19,943 bases of DNA from RGIG2041 sp045546315. Lineage in GTDB: Bacteria; Bacillota; Clostridia; UBA1381; UMGS1253. Position numbers and translations under genes: made by a program. Positions 1 to 6,641 of the stretch are shown here, in pieces. Each line of letters starts with the position of its first letter. Position 1 is the stretch's first letter. The stretch spans positions 1 to 19,943 of the forward strand of contig JAZQCN010000061.1 of NCBI GenBank assembly GCA_045546315.1. Direction: 5' to 3'. The notes below the pieces were generated by a model, which did no database searches, was not told where the DNA came from, and saw only the letters and a program-made list of their open reading frames with translations.

Positions 1-2
1 GT

Positions 3-68
3 AACGGGACCACGCTTTATCAAGCTTACTGTGATGGGCAAATTCTCCTTGAGGGGGCGAACTCGTGA
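3..68 (+). CDS. 3' end of an upstream gene (partial, unidentified)
   Basis: An open frame enters from the left edge and runs for 21 residues, ending LLEGANS, to a TGA at 66-68. The stop overlaps the ATG of the next gene as TGATG, the same coupling seen at other junctions here (for example 18803-18807), which is the main reason to believe it. Too little is present to name a product. Frame 1 is also open to position 84, but it would overlap the next gene deeply. Confidence 0.35.
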   Translation, partial: NGTTLYQAYCDGQILLEGANS

Positions 69-985
69 TGGCATTATTTGTTGATAATTTCGCCGGTGGC
101 GGTGGCGCATCGAAAAAAATCATACGAGTGTTTCCGAAACGCACATCATATACGCCGGACGACGAGTATGTCTACATAGGCGGCCCGGACTTATTTGTAC
201 CTGAGCATGACGAAGTGCACATATCCTGCACATTCACATGGGATAAGCAATACTGCAAAGACTTGCAGCAAGAATGGCAAATGATAACTCGCAAGCCGGT
301 GAAGCTCGGCGGTCCTGCTTTTGGCTCGGCGGCGCACGATTTCATTCAAGGACTGTACATAAAGCCGAACATTATTTTCACGACGCGCGGATGTAATAAT
401 AACTGCCCTTGGTGTTGTGTGCATGGTCTTGAAGGTTCGTTAAAAGAGTTACCAATCGTGCAGGGCAACATAATCCAGGACAATAATTTTTTGCAAGCAT
501 CAGATGCGCATAAGAACAAAGTGTATGAGATGCTCAAAACGCAAAAGGGCATCTGTTTTCGTGGTGGGCTTGAGGCGGATTTAGTGGATGATGCTTTTGT
601 GGATGCGTTAAACAGTTTGTATTACACCTATAGTAGTGGCAGAAAGGTAAGTCGAATCAAAGAACTGTGGCTTGCGTGCGACACAGACAATTGCATAGCT
701 GATTTTAAAAAAGCGTGCGAAAAGTTAAAGAAAGTGGGATTTACACGCGATAAAATTCATTGCTATGTATTGTCATATGGTAAGGATATGGGTGCTGACG
801 AGGCGAGAGCGAGAACGGTATACGAATCCGGCGCTATGCCATTTATGCAATTGTATCGTGATTTTAGTGAAACAAAAACGGAATATAGTGTCGAGTGGAA
901 TGCTTTCGCTCGAATGTGGCAACGCCCTGCAGCCACTAAAGCACATATGGAAAAGGGTACATCTTTTATGGATTTTGATATATGA
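68..985 (+). CDS. Radical-SAM-like phage protein with a C5-methyltransferase-like N-terminus
   Basis: The product has 305 residues from ATG 68; a GTG at 65 adds one. Residues 109-116 read CNNNCPWC, the CX3CX2C motif that holds the 4Fe-4S cluster and S-adenosylmethionine in radical SAM enzymes, inside TTRGCNNNCPWC. An FRGGL segment further on suits the Gly-rich SAM loop. The part from about residue 17 (KIIRVFPKRTSYTPDDEYV) resembles a family of uncharacterised radical SAM proteins in phages and prophages, whose substrate is not known to me. Residues 1-15 (MALFVDNFAGGGGAS) instead match the start and motif I of phage cytosine-C5 DNA methyltransferases, but nothing downstream continues that fold. 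I infer an in-frame joining of a methyltransferase start to a radical SAM gene. The next gene is an adenine methyltransferase, so a DNA-modification role is possible but unproven. Confidence 0.75.
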   Translation: MALFVDNFAGGGGASKKIIRVFPKRTSYTPDDEYVYIGGPDLFVPEHDEVHISCTFTWDKQYCKDLQQEWQMITRKPVKLGGPAFGSAAHDFIQGLYIKPNIIFTTRGCNNNCPWCCVHGLEGSLKELPIVQGNIIQDNNFLQASDAHKNKVYEMLKTQKGICFRGGLEADLVDDAFVDALNSLYYTYSSGRKVSRIKELWLACDTDNCIADFKKACEKLKKVGFTRDKIHCYVLSYGKDMGADEARARTVYESGAMPFMQLYRDFSETKTEYSVEWNAFARMWQRPAATKAHMEKGTSFMDFDI

Positions 986-1000
986 GGAAAGGAGCATAAT

Positions 1001-1786
1001 ATGAAGGCTTTGTTAAAATATCCGGGTGGCAAATGGCGTATTGCAAAAGAGATTGTAAGCTATTTCCCGGAACATAAAGTTTATCTTGAACCCTACTTTG
1101 GGAGTGGCGCGGTGTTCTTTACGAAAGAGCCGTCATTTATGGAAACCATCAACGATTTGGATGGGAACGTAGTAAATCTTTTCAAAGTGATGCGTGAATA
1201 TCCATACGACTTGGCGAGGCTGATTGAGTTGACACCATTTTCGAGAGAGGAATTTTTAAAGATTCAAGAGGATAAAGCGGGACAAGAAATTCATTTAACG
1301 CAGGACAATATCGAAAATGCGCGCCGCTTCATTGTACGATGCAATCAAGGATTTGGAAGCAAGCTTTCGGACCGCGTGGGTTGGAAACATACTACCTGCT
1401 CACGAGGACCGAGAAATGCAATTATTTGGAATAAGATTCCGGAGTTGATTATTGCATCTGCAGAACGATTGAAAAACGCACAGATAGAGCAAACAACGGC
1501 CGTAGAACTTATAAAAAAATACAATCATAAGGATTGTCTAATATATGCTGACCCGCCGTACATTAAAGAAGCGCGCCCGGTTAGAGCATATCGACACGAA
1601 ATGCAGGATGAGAATCAACATTTGGAACTTTTAACGGCATTAAAGCAGCATCAAGGTTATTTCGTTTTGAGCGGATATGACAATTCGCTTTATAGGGAAC
1701 ACCTGCAGGGATGCCGCAAGATTGAAATCAATACATATGTAAATTCCGGACGGGCATCCGTCGAGTGCCTGTGGATGAATTTTTAA
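1001..1786 (+). CDS. dam: Dam-like N6-adenine DNA methyltransferase (D12 class)
   Basis: This 261-residue protein should transfer a methyl group from S-adenosylmethionine to N6 of adenine in DNA. It shows the whole D12 layout: KYPGGK at 6-11, EPYFGSGAV at 30-38 (SAM-binding motif I), NDLD at 51-54, the catalytic DPPY at 184-187 and SGYDN at 224-228. Length is normal for Dam/DpnM-type enzymes. An AGGAAAGGAG site at 985-994, six bases before the ATG, fixes the start. No restriction endonuclease gene is visible beside it, so it looks like an orphan phage methyltransferase used to evade host restriction. GATC is the commonest target of close relatives, yet I find no GATC in the window, so its specificity is open. 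Confidence 0.93.
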   Translation: MKALLKYPGGKWRIAKEIVSYFPEHKVYLEPYFGSGAVFFTKEPSFMETINDLDGNVVNLFKVMREYPYDLARLIELTPFSREEFLKIQEDKAGQEIHLTQDNIENARRFIVRCNQGFGSKLSDRVGWKHTTCSRGPRNAIIWNKIPELIIASAERLKNAQIEQTTAVELIKKYNHKDCLIYADPPYIKEARPVRAYRHEMQDENQHLELLTALKQHQGYFVLSGYDNSLYREHLQGCRKIEINTYVNSGRASVECLWMNF

Positions 1787-1800
1787 AGGAGCATAAATAA

Positions 1801-2136
1801 ATGACAGAGCGTGAAAGATTGATTGAATTGTTATACAACACCGGAATGGTAGAAAGCAGACACCGTTGCAACATTGTGGCAGATGAGCTTCTTGCAAACG
1901 GCGTAATTGTACCGCCTTGTAAGGTTAGGGATGAGGTGTATGGTGTATTCGAAGATGATGTTTTAGATGATGAAATAATACTTATTGAAGTAACCGAAAC
2001 AGCAATATATTTATCGACTTGTAGCGAAAGATATATGTGGGTAAATGGATATTTGTATAGTGAAATGTTAGACCAAAAGTTATTCCTCACCAAAGAAGAA
2101 GCAGAGCAGGCATTGAAAGCGAGGGATGAAGGATGA
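1801..2136 (+). CDS. Small phage protein of unknown function
   Basis: The 111-residue product begins MTERERLIELL and ends with FLTKEEAEQALKARDEG. It contains an ADELLANGVIVPPCKV segment, a pattern I associate with short early/accessory proteins of Clostridia phages. There is no membrane segment and no enzyme motif. An AGGAG at 1786-1790 serves the ATG, and the TGA overlaps the next ATG by 4 bp, so the two genes are translationally coupled. Function unknown. Confidence 0.75.
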   Translation: MTERERLIELLYNTGMVESRHRCNIVADELLANGVIVPPCKVRDEVYGVFEDDVLDDEIILIEVTETAIYLSTCSERYMWVNGYLYSEMLDQKLFLTKEEAEQALKARDEG

Positions 2137-2450
2137 AAACAGAATATACAAAAGAGCAATGGTTAGAGGAAGGCAAAAAACGGTTTGGTGAAGATTTTGA
2201 AAACTGGAAGTTTGTTTGTCCAAAATGCGGAAACATTGCCAGCGGCGCGGAGTTTAAAGAGTTGGGTGCTGATATAAATTCGATATATGTTGAGTGCATC
2301 GGAAGATACGGCAAAAGCAAAGGCTGTAATTGGGCTGCATATGGTTTGTTTGATATTTGTACGGTTCATGTAGAGGGAACACCTGTATTCGACTTTGCAC
2401 CTTCGGACACAGCTCACCCAACCGAGAAAGGCGGTGCGGATAATGTTTAA
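2133..2450 (+). CDS. VVA0879-like phage zinc-ribbon protein
   Basis: The 105-residue product opens MKTEYTKEQWLEEGKKRFG, then has CPKCG (residues 29-33) and a second cysteine pair in the ECIGRY and GCNWAAYGLF segments. Four cysteines spaced this way suggest a zinc site. The order (TKEQWLEEG, CPKCG, ECIGRY, WAAYGLF) fits the VVA0879 family of small phage proteins, whose role is not established. It begins inside an ATGA overlap with the preceding gene and its last bases overlap the next start. The family name is from memory of the pattern; the zinc site is an inference from the cysteines. Confidence 0.75.
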   Translation: MKTEYTKEQWLEEGKKRFGEDFENWKFVCPKCGNIASGAEFKELGADINSIYVECIGRYGKSKGCNWAAYGLFDICTVHVEGTPVFDFAPSDTAHPTEKGGADNV

Positions 2451-2673
2451 ATTCCATATAAAAGGTTTTGCAGCTTGCAATGACCCTTATTATTACAGTA
2501 GCAGTTATCCCGTTGACATTAAAGTAAACGCAGAAACGAAAACGGAAGCGGTTGCAAAGGCAAGCAATTTTGTCAACGAGGGCATTGCGGGCGGTAAGAT
2601 ATGGACAGGCGCACGATGCAGGGATAATGGCGTGCCGCAAGAAATGAAGCAAAGGTGGGTGAAATACATATGA
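2443..2673 (+). CDS. Small hypothetical phage protein
   Basis: I chose ATG 2443 (MFKFHIKGFAACND), giving 76 residues, because it overlaps the previous stop by 8 bp and has an AAAGGCGG-like site just upstream. An in-frame ATG at 2395 would overlap the previous gene by 56 bp and add an unconvincing N-terminus. The protein is soluble and alternates hydrophobic and polar residues (DIKVNAETKTEAVAKA), consistent with a small alpha/beta domain. It is coupled to the next gene by ATGA. No family recognised. Confidence 0.65.
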   Translation: MFKFHIKGFAACNDPYYYSSSYPVDIKVNAETKTEAVAKASNFVNEGIAGGKIWTGARCRDNGVPQEMKQRWVKYI

Positions 2674-2930
2674 CAGAGCAAAAGTGTATTGCCGAGAAGG
2701 ATAAAGAGATTGAGGATTTAATTGCTCAACGAGATAGAGCTTTTTTGGAAAGCCGAAGAATTGCTAGACAAAACGGAATGCTTCGCGATGAAATAAATGC
2801 GAATAAAAAAGCAAAATCCGAAGCAGTAAAAAAGTTCGCGGAGCAGGTAATAAAGCAAAGTTGCCTTTTCTATGACGGAAAGCAATATATTTCTGCCAAC
2901 AGCATCCGTAAACTTGCAAAGAAATGGTAG
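2670..2930 (+). CDS. Small coiled-coil phage protein
   Basis: The start at 2670 is set by the ATGA overlap with the previous stop and an AAAGGTGGG site; a GTG at 2655 is less likely. The 86 residues are mostly charged and helical (EKDKEIEDLIAQRDRAF, then a Lys-rich stretch), which predicts a coiled coil. The C-terminus (SIRKLAKKW) is basic. Stop is TAG. It is the last of four closely packed small genes before the regulator at 2963. Function unknown; nucleic-acid or protein binding is possible from the charge pattern only. Confidence 0.65.
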   Translation: MTEQKCIAEKDKEIEDLIAQRDRAFLESRRIARQNGMLRDEINANKKAKSEAVKKFAEQVIKQSCLFYDGKQYISANSIRKLAKKW

Positions 2931-2962
2931 GCGCGGGCGAATAAACAAAGGAGGACAAAACC

Positions 2963-3370
2963 GTGACATTGAAAGAACTATCGCAATTGTATTACTTGAA
3001 CCGCGAAATTGAAATTGACCAGCAAAGGTTAGCGGAACTTCGGGCGAAAGCGTTCGGAGCGTCTGCTATGGTTCTTTCTCATGCGCCGGGCGGAGGCAAA
3101 GTCGAAAGTCGGCTTGAGAAAGATGTCGCGGAAATTGTCGACCTCGAAGCAATCCTGTCTGCGAAAATCACGCAATGCATGCACGAGCGCAACCGACTCG
3201 AACGATACATAGCTGATATTCCGGACAGTTTGACACGGCAGATATTTACGCTGCGGTTTATTAACGGTCTGCACTGGCTGCAAATAGCTTTTAGTGTTGG
3301 CGGAGAAAATACAGAGGCGAGCGTGAAAATGATTTGCTATCGCTATATTAAAAAAACGGCAAAAAAATAA
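2963..3370 (+). CDS. DUF1492-like putative late-gene transcriptional regulator
   Basis: The 135-residue protein has a helical N-terminal half (MTLKELSQLYYLNREIEID) and a C-terminal half that looks like a sigma-70 region 4 type helix-turn-helix: DSLTRQIFTLRFINGLHWLQIA, then GGENTEASVKMICYRY. This layout fits the DUF1492/ArpU/RinA group of phage proteins that sit just upstream of the terminase and activate late genes in Gram-positive phages. The start is GTG at 2963 with AAAGGAGG at 2948-2955. The gene ends three bases before a tandem repeat and promoter (3373-3417), a natural binding target. Identity is good; that it activates that promoter is inferred from position. Confidence 0.82.
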   Translation: MTLKELSQLYYLNREIEIDQQRLAELRAKAFGASAMVLSHAPGGGKVESRLEKDVAEIVDLEAILSAKITQCMHERNRLERYIADIPDSLTRQIFTLRFINGLHWLQIAFSVGGENTEASVKMICYRYIKKTAKK

Positions 3371-3372
3371 AG

Positions 3373-3417
3373 TTGTTACTTTTGTTACTTTTACCTATGT
3401 TATAATGATACCATAGG
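3373..3417 (+). promoter_or_regulatory. Candidate late promoter with tandem 9-bp operator repeat
   Basis: TTGTTACTT occurs twice back to back (3373-3381 and 3382-3390). A perfect TATAAT lies at 3401-3406, preceded by TG at 3398-3399, an extended -10. No -35 hexamer stands at the usual 16-18 bp: the two TTGTTA copies are 22 and 13 bp away. CCTATG (3394-3399) and CATAGG (3412-3417) form an inverted repeat around the -10. This layout suits a promoter that needs an activator, most simply the regulator encoded just upstream. Transcription should begin near 3413. Confidence 0.6.
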
Positions 3418-3427
3418 AAAAACACAA

Positions 3428-3459
3428 GGACACCCGAATTCCCTTTTGGGTGTCTTTTT
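3428..3459 (+). terminator. Intrinsic terminator directly after the late promoter
   Basis: GACACCC (3429-3435) pairs with GGGTGTC (3448-3454), extendable by a G·U pair, and five T follow at 3455-3459. It can end transcripts of the early/regulatory genes. It also lies only about 13 nt into the transcript expected from the TATAAT at 3401, so it may act as an attenuator for the late operon. Confidence 0.85.
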
Positions 3460-3474
3460 CATTGGAGCAAAACT

Positions 3475-3606
3475 ATGGAACAGATAAAATGGATTGAATC
3501 TCCGAAAACTTGCAAGGAATGCAAATACCGCGATAACAAGCAAAAAACCTGCAAACTCGGGTATAAATGTCCGTACACAGGACGAAAACAAGGGAAAAAG
3601 AAATAA
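3475..3606 (+). CDS. 43-residue cysteine-rich (zinc-binding) peptide
   Basis: ATG 3475 follows a GGAG at 3464-3467 with seven bases between, and the frame runs 43 codons to TAA. The product has CKEC at residues 13-16, then C26 and C32, and a very basic tail (GRKQGKKK). Two cysteine pairs within 20 residues suggest one zinc ion, and the Lys/Arg content suggests nucleic-acid binding. It is the first gene after the promoter-terminator pair and precedes the terminase genes. It could be a small transcription or packaging factor, or simply an uncharacterised phage peptide. Confidence 0.6.
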   Translation: MEQIKWIESPKTCKECKYRDNKQKTCKLGYKCPYTGRKQGKKK

Positions 3607-3647
3607 ATTTTGGACACGATAACGCGCGAGAGAAGGAGGTGCGCCAA

Positions 3648-4097
3648 ATGTCAAATGCAGGAAGGCCGCCGAAATATGCTTGCGCTGAGGATATGGAAAC
3701 GGTCATTGATGCATATTTTAAAAGTTGCGAAGGTAAACCGCTGACCAACGAGGACGGCGAAATATTGACGGATAAGCGCGGAAATCCATATCTTGTTGAT
3801 GCACATCCGCCGACAGTCACGGGGCTTGCACTTGCGCTTGGCTTTAACAGCCGACAGTCTTTGTTAAATTACCAGGCAAGAGGAAAATTCAAAGACATAA
3901 TCATGCGCGCAAAATCCCGTTGCGAGGAATACGCAGAGCGAAGGCTTTATGACCGCGATGGCGTGAACGGCGCGAAATTCAGCCTGATAAACAATTTCAA
4001 AGGATGGAGCGACAAATCCGCTGACGAGAGCGACGCTGAGTCGCTTGCAAAACTGGACGCATTGATAAGAGGTATAGACAATGCAGCTAAGCAATAA
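3648..4097 (+). CDS. terS: Terminase small subunit
   Basis: The 149-residue protein (MSNAGRPPKYACAEDMETV) recognises phage DNA and delivers it to the large subunit for packaging. PPTVTGLALALGFNSRQSLLNY (residues about 54-75) has the form of a DNA-binding helix-turn-helix, followed by a helical region (AKSRCEEYAERRLYDRD) and the GAKFSLINNFKGW segment typical of this terminase family. I chose ATG 3648 because AAGGAGGT lies at 3633-3640; the frame is open upstream to 3567 but without a comparable site. Its end overlaps the large-subunit start by 17 bp, so translation is coupled. Confidence 0.85.
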   Translation: MSNAGRPPKYACAEDMETVIDAYFKSCEGKPLTNEDGEILTDKRGNPYLVDAHPPTVTGLALALGFNSRQSLLNYQARGKFKDIIMRAKSRCEEYAERRLYDRDGVNGAKFSLINNFKGWSDKSADESDAESLAKLDALIRGIDNAAKQ

Positions 4098-5304
4098 ACA
4101 AAAAGAATACTGGAATAACGCGACGCATCGCTGGAATATCAAAGAAGGCGCGACGCGTTCCGGTAAAACATATCTTGATTTTTTCATGATTCCTCGGCGT
4201 ATCAGAGCATGCTCAAATACCGGCATCATTGTTTTAATCGGAAATACAAAAAACACACTGGAAAGAAACATATTCGAGCCGATGCGCAATCTGTATGGCG
4301 ATAAGCTTGTCGGCGATGTGAGTAGCAACAATACAATACAACTGTTCGGACGGAAATGTCACGCGCTCGGTGCAGAAAAAATCAATATGATTTCCAAAAT
4401 CCAGGGCGCCGGCATTGAATACTGCTACGGTGATGAGGTGACGACCTGGCACGAAGGTGTATTCTCAATGTTAAAATCTCGTCTGGACAAGCCAAATTCT
4501 TGTTTTGACGGCACTTGCAACCCGGAAGGCCCGAATCATTGGCTGAAAGCATTTCTTGACAGTGATGCAGATATTTACAGACAGACATACTGCATTGACG
4601 ATAATCCGTTTCTCTCCCCTACTTTTGTAGAACAGCTGAAAAAGGAATATGCAGGCAGCGTGTACTACGACCGTTTTATCCTCGGCAAATGGATTCCGGC
4701 AGAAGGCGTCATATACCGGCTTTTTGCAAATACACCGGAAAACTTCATTGCGGAAGATGTGGACGCCAGCTCCGTTGCGTATGCCACTATCGGCGTAGAC
4801 TTCGGCGGAAACAAATCAGCACACGCATTTGCGTGTAATGGATTCACGCGCGATATGCGGCAAGTCATTACACTTGATGAATTTTACCTCAAAAAAGAAA
4901 TATCGCCGAGCGAACTGGAAGCTTGCTTTGTGGATTTTGTACAGCGCAACAAAGCCAAATATCCGATTTATGAAGCCTATTGCGACAGCGCAGAATCAAC
5001 CTTGATAAAAGGTTTGGAATCTGCTGTAATTCGACACAGCCTCGGTATAACCGTAAAAAAAGCAATCAAAGGCGAAATACGAAACCGTATTCGCTTTTTT
5101 AATGTAATTATGGCACGCGGTTGCTACAAAATTCTGCGACACTGCACACACACGATTGACGCGCTGAAAAATGCACTATGGGACAGTAAGGCGCTTGTGG
5201 ATACGCGCTTGGATGATGGCAAAATGAATGTGGACAGTTTGGATGCACTCGAATACGCTACCGAAGCGCAAATGAAAAATATATTGATGATAGGTGGTAT
5301 ATGA
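4081..5304 (+). CDS. terL: Terminase large subunit (packaging ATPase and nuclease)
   Basis: This 407-residue motor protein pumps DNA into the prohead and cuts the concatemer. The ATPase half has Walker A GATRSGKT at 23-30, Walker B ending in GDE with D118 and E119, and a coupling motif TCNPEGP at 145-151. The RNase H-like nuclease half shows acidic residues at D240 (GVDFGGN), D302 (YCDSAES) and D385/D388 (DSLDALEYA). Length and motifs match PBSX/SPP1-type large terminases. AAGAGGT at 4067-4073 serves the ATG at 4081. The gene ends in ATGATG shared with the portal start. Confidence 0.96.
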   Translation: MQLSNKQKEYWNNATHRWNIKEGATRSGKTYLDFFMIPRRIRACSNTGIIVLIGNTKNTLERNIFEPMRNLYGDKLVGDVSSNNTIQLFGRKCHALGAEKINMISKIQGAGIEYCYGDEVTTWHEGVFSMLKSRLDKPNSCFDGTCNPEGPNHWLKAFLDSDADIYRQTYCIDDNPFLSPTFVEQLKKEYAGSVYYDRFILGKWIPAEGVIYRLFANTPENFIAEDVDASSVAYATIGVDFGGNKSAHAFACNGFTRDMRQVITLDEFYLKKEISPSELEACFVDFVQRNKAKYPIYEAYCDSAESTLIKGLESAVIRHSLGITVKKAIKGEIRNRIRFFNVIMARGCYKILRHCTHTIDALKNALWDSKALVDTRLDDGKMNVDSLDALEYATEAQMKNILMIGGI

Positions 5305-6641
5305 TGGACATCGAAAAATATCTTCAGAAGCTCGGCATTAAAACAATCCCGGGCACTTTTTACAACTACATAGAGGAATGGCTTGAATGGTACCAGGGCG
5401 ATGTAGAAAAATTCCACAAATACAATGTCTACAACGGAATACAAATGGTCGGGCAAAAACGCGCAGCGCTGGGCATGGCAAAAAGAGTATGCGAGGACTG
5501 GGCAGCGCTTTTGATGAATGAAAAGGTTGAATTTACAACACAGAATGAGGCCGCGACCGAGCGCGTGCTCGAAATTATGCACGATAATAATTTCCGCGTA
5601 AAGGCAAATCAGCTTGTAGAGCTGGCGTTTGCCCTCGGCACCGGCGCTTTTGTCGAATATATGGACGGTAAGAAAATCAAAATCGACTATATTCGCGCAA
5701 ATATGATATTCCCTATTTCGTGGGACAACACCGGCATAACGGAATGCGCATTCGCCTCTGAAAAAACCATTGACGGCAAAAAGTGCGTATACATACAAAT
5801 TCATCTGCTTAAAAACGGAAAATACATAATTCAAAACCGCTTATTTAACAGCGAGAGCGGAAAGGCAGAGCCTCTGCCGAAAAATGTGAAAGCGGACTAC
5901 GATACTAAGAGCACAAAGCCATTTTTCCAGATTATAACGCCGTGCATCGTAAACAATGTTGACTTGGATATACCGCTCGGCATTTCGGTTTACGCAAATG
6001 CATTGGATGTGCTCAAGGGCATCGACCTTGTTTATGACAGCTATTGCAATGAATTCAAGCTCGGCAAAAAGCGCGTTTATGTTCCGGTAAGCATGGCAAA
6101 AATTCAAATGACCAAAGACGGAAACGCAACGCCGGTTTTCGATAATAACGATACCGTGTTCTACGCGCTACAGAGCGACGAAATGAGCGAGTTAAAAGAA
6201 AGCACTATGACGATTCGCGCCGCTGAACACACCGAGGGCTTGCGTGAGAATTTAAATCAGCTTTCGGAAAAGTGCGGCTTCGGCAAAGGGCATTATCGTT
6301 TTGAAGCTGCCGGCGTAAAAACGGCAACGGAAATCGTCAGTGAGGATTCCGACCTTTACAGAAACCTTAAAAAGCACGAGCATATTTTTGAAAACGCTTT
6401 AATCAATCTGATTCAAATTTTGTTGTTCCTCGACGGAAAAACGACAGACGGCGAAATTAAAATTGATTTTGACGACAGCATCATTCACGATACCGATGCG
6501 GAATTCGCAAAAAAAATGCAGCTAGTGAGTGCCGGCATTATGACAAAAGCACAATTCCGTCAATGGTGGTTTAACGAATCAGAAGCAGAAGCAAAGAAAA
6601 ACCTGCCTTCTGACCCCTACGATGGCGCAGGTGATGAATAA
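5304..6641 (+). CDS. Portal protein (SPP1 gp6-like)
   Basis: The 445-residue protein forms the dodecameric ring at one head vertex through which DNA enters and leaves. It matches SPP1 gp6-type portals: an N-terminal helical region (YIEEWLEWYQGDV), the VCEDWAALLMNEKVEF segment, VELAFALGTGAFVEY, and a long helical stem/crown region near GVKTATEIVSEDSDLYRNLKKHE. Two ATGs lie in ATGATG at 5301 and 5304. I prefer 5304 because AGGTGG at 5292-5297 is then six bases away. The stop overlaps the next ATG by one base (TAATG). Confidence 0.93.
   Translation: MDIEKYLQKLGIKTIPGTFYNYIEEWLEWYQGDVEKFHKYNVYNGIQMVGQKRAALGMAKRVCEDWAALLMNEKVEFTTQNEAATERVLEIMHDNNFRVKANQLVELAFALGTGAFVEYMDGKKIKIDYIRANMIFPISWDNTGITECAFASEKTIDGKKCVYIQIHLLKNGKYIIQNRLFNSESGKAEPLPKNVKADYDTKSTKPFFQIITPCIVNNVDLDIPLGISVYANALDVLKGIDLVYDSYCNEFKLGKKRVYVPVSMAKIQMTKDGNATPVFDNNDTVFYALQSDEMSELKESTMTIRAAEHTEGLRENLNQLSEKCGFGKGHYRFEAAGVKTATEIVSEDSDLYRNLKKHEHIFENALINLIQILLFLDGKTTDGEIKIDFDDSIIHDTDAEFAKKMQLVSAGIMTKAQFRQWWFNESEAEAKKNLPSDPYDGAGDE

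Noticed and set aside
5124..5834. Minus-strand ORF of 236 codons
   Set aside because: It lies opposite the clear terminase and portal genes, lacks a ribosome binding site and recognisable motifs, and looks like a shadow.
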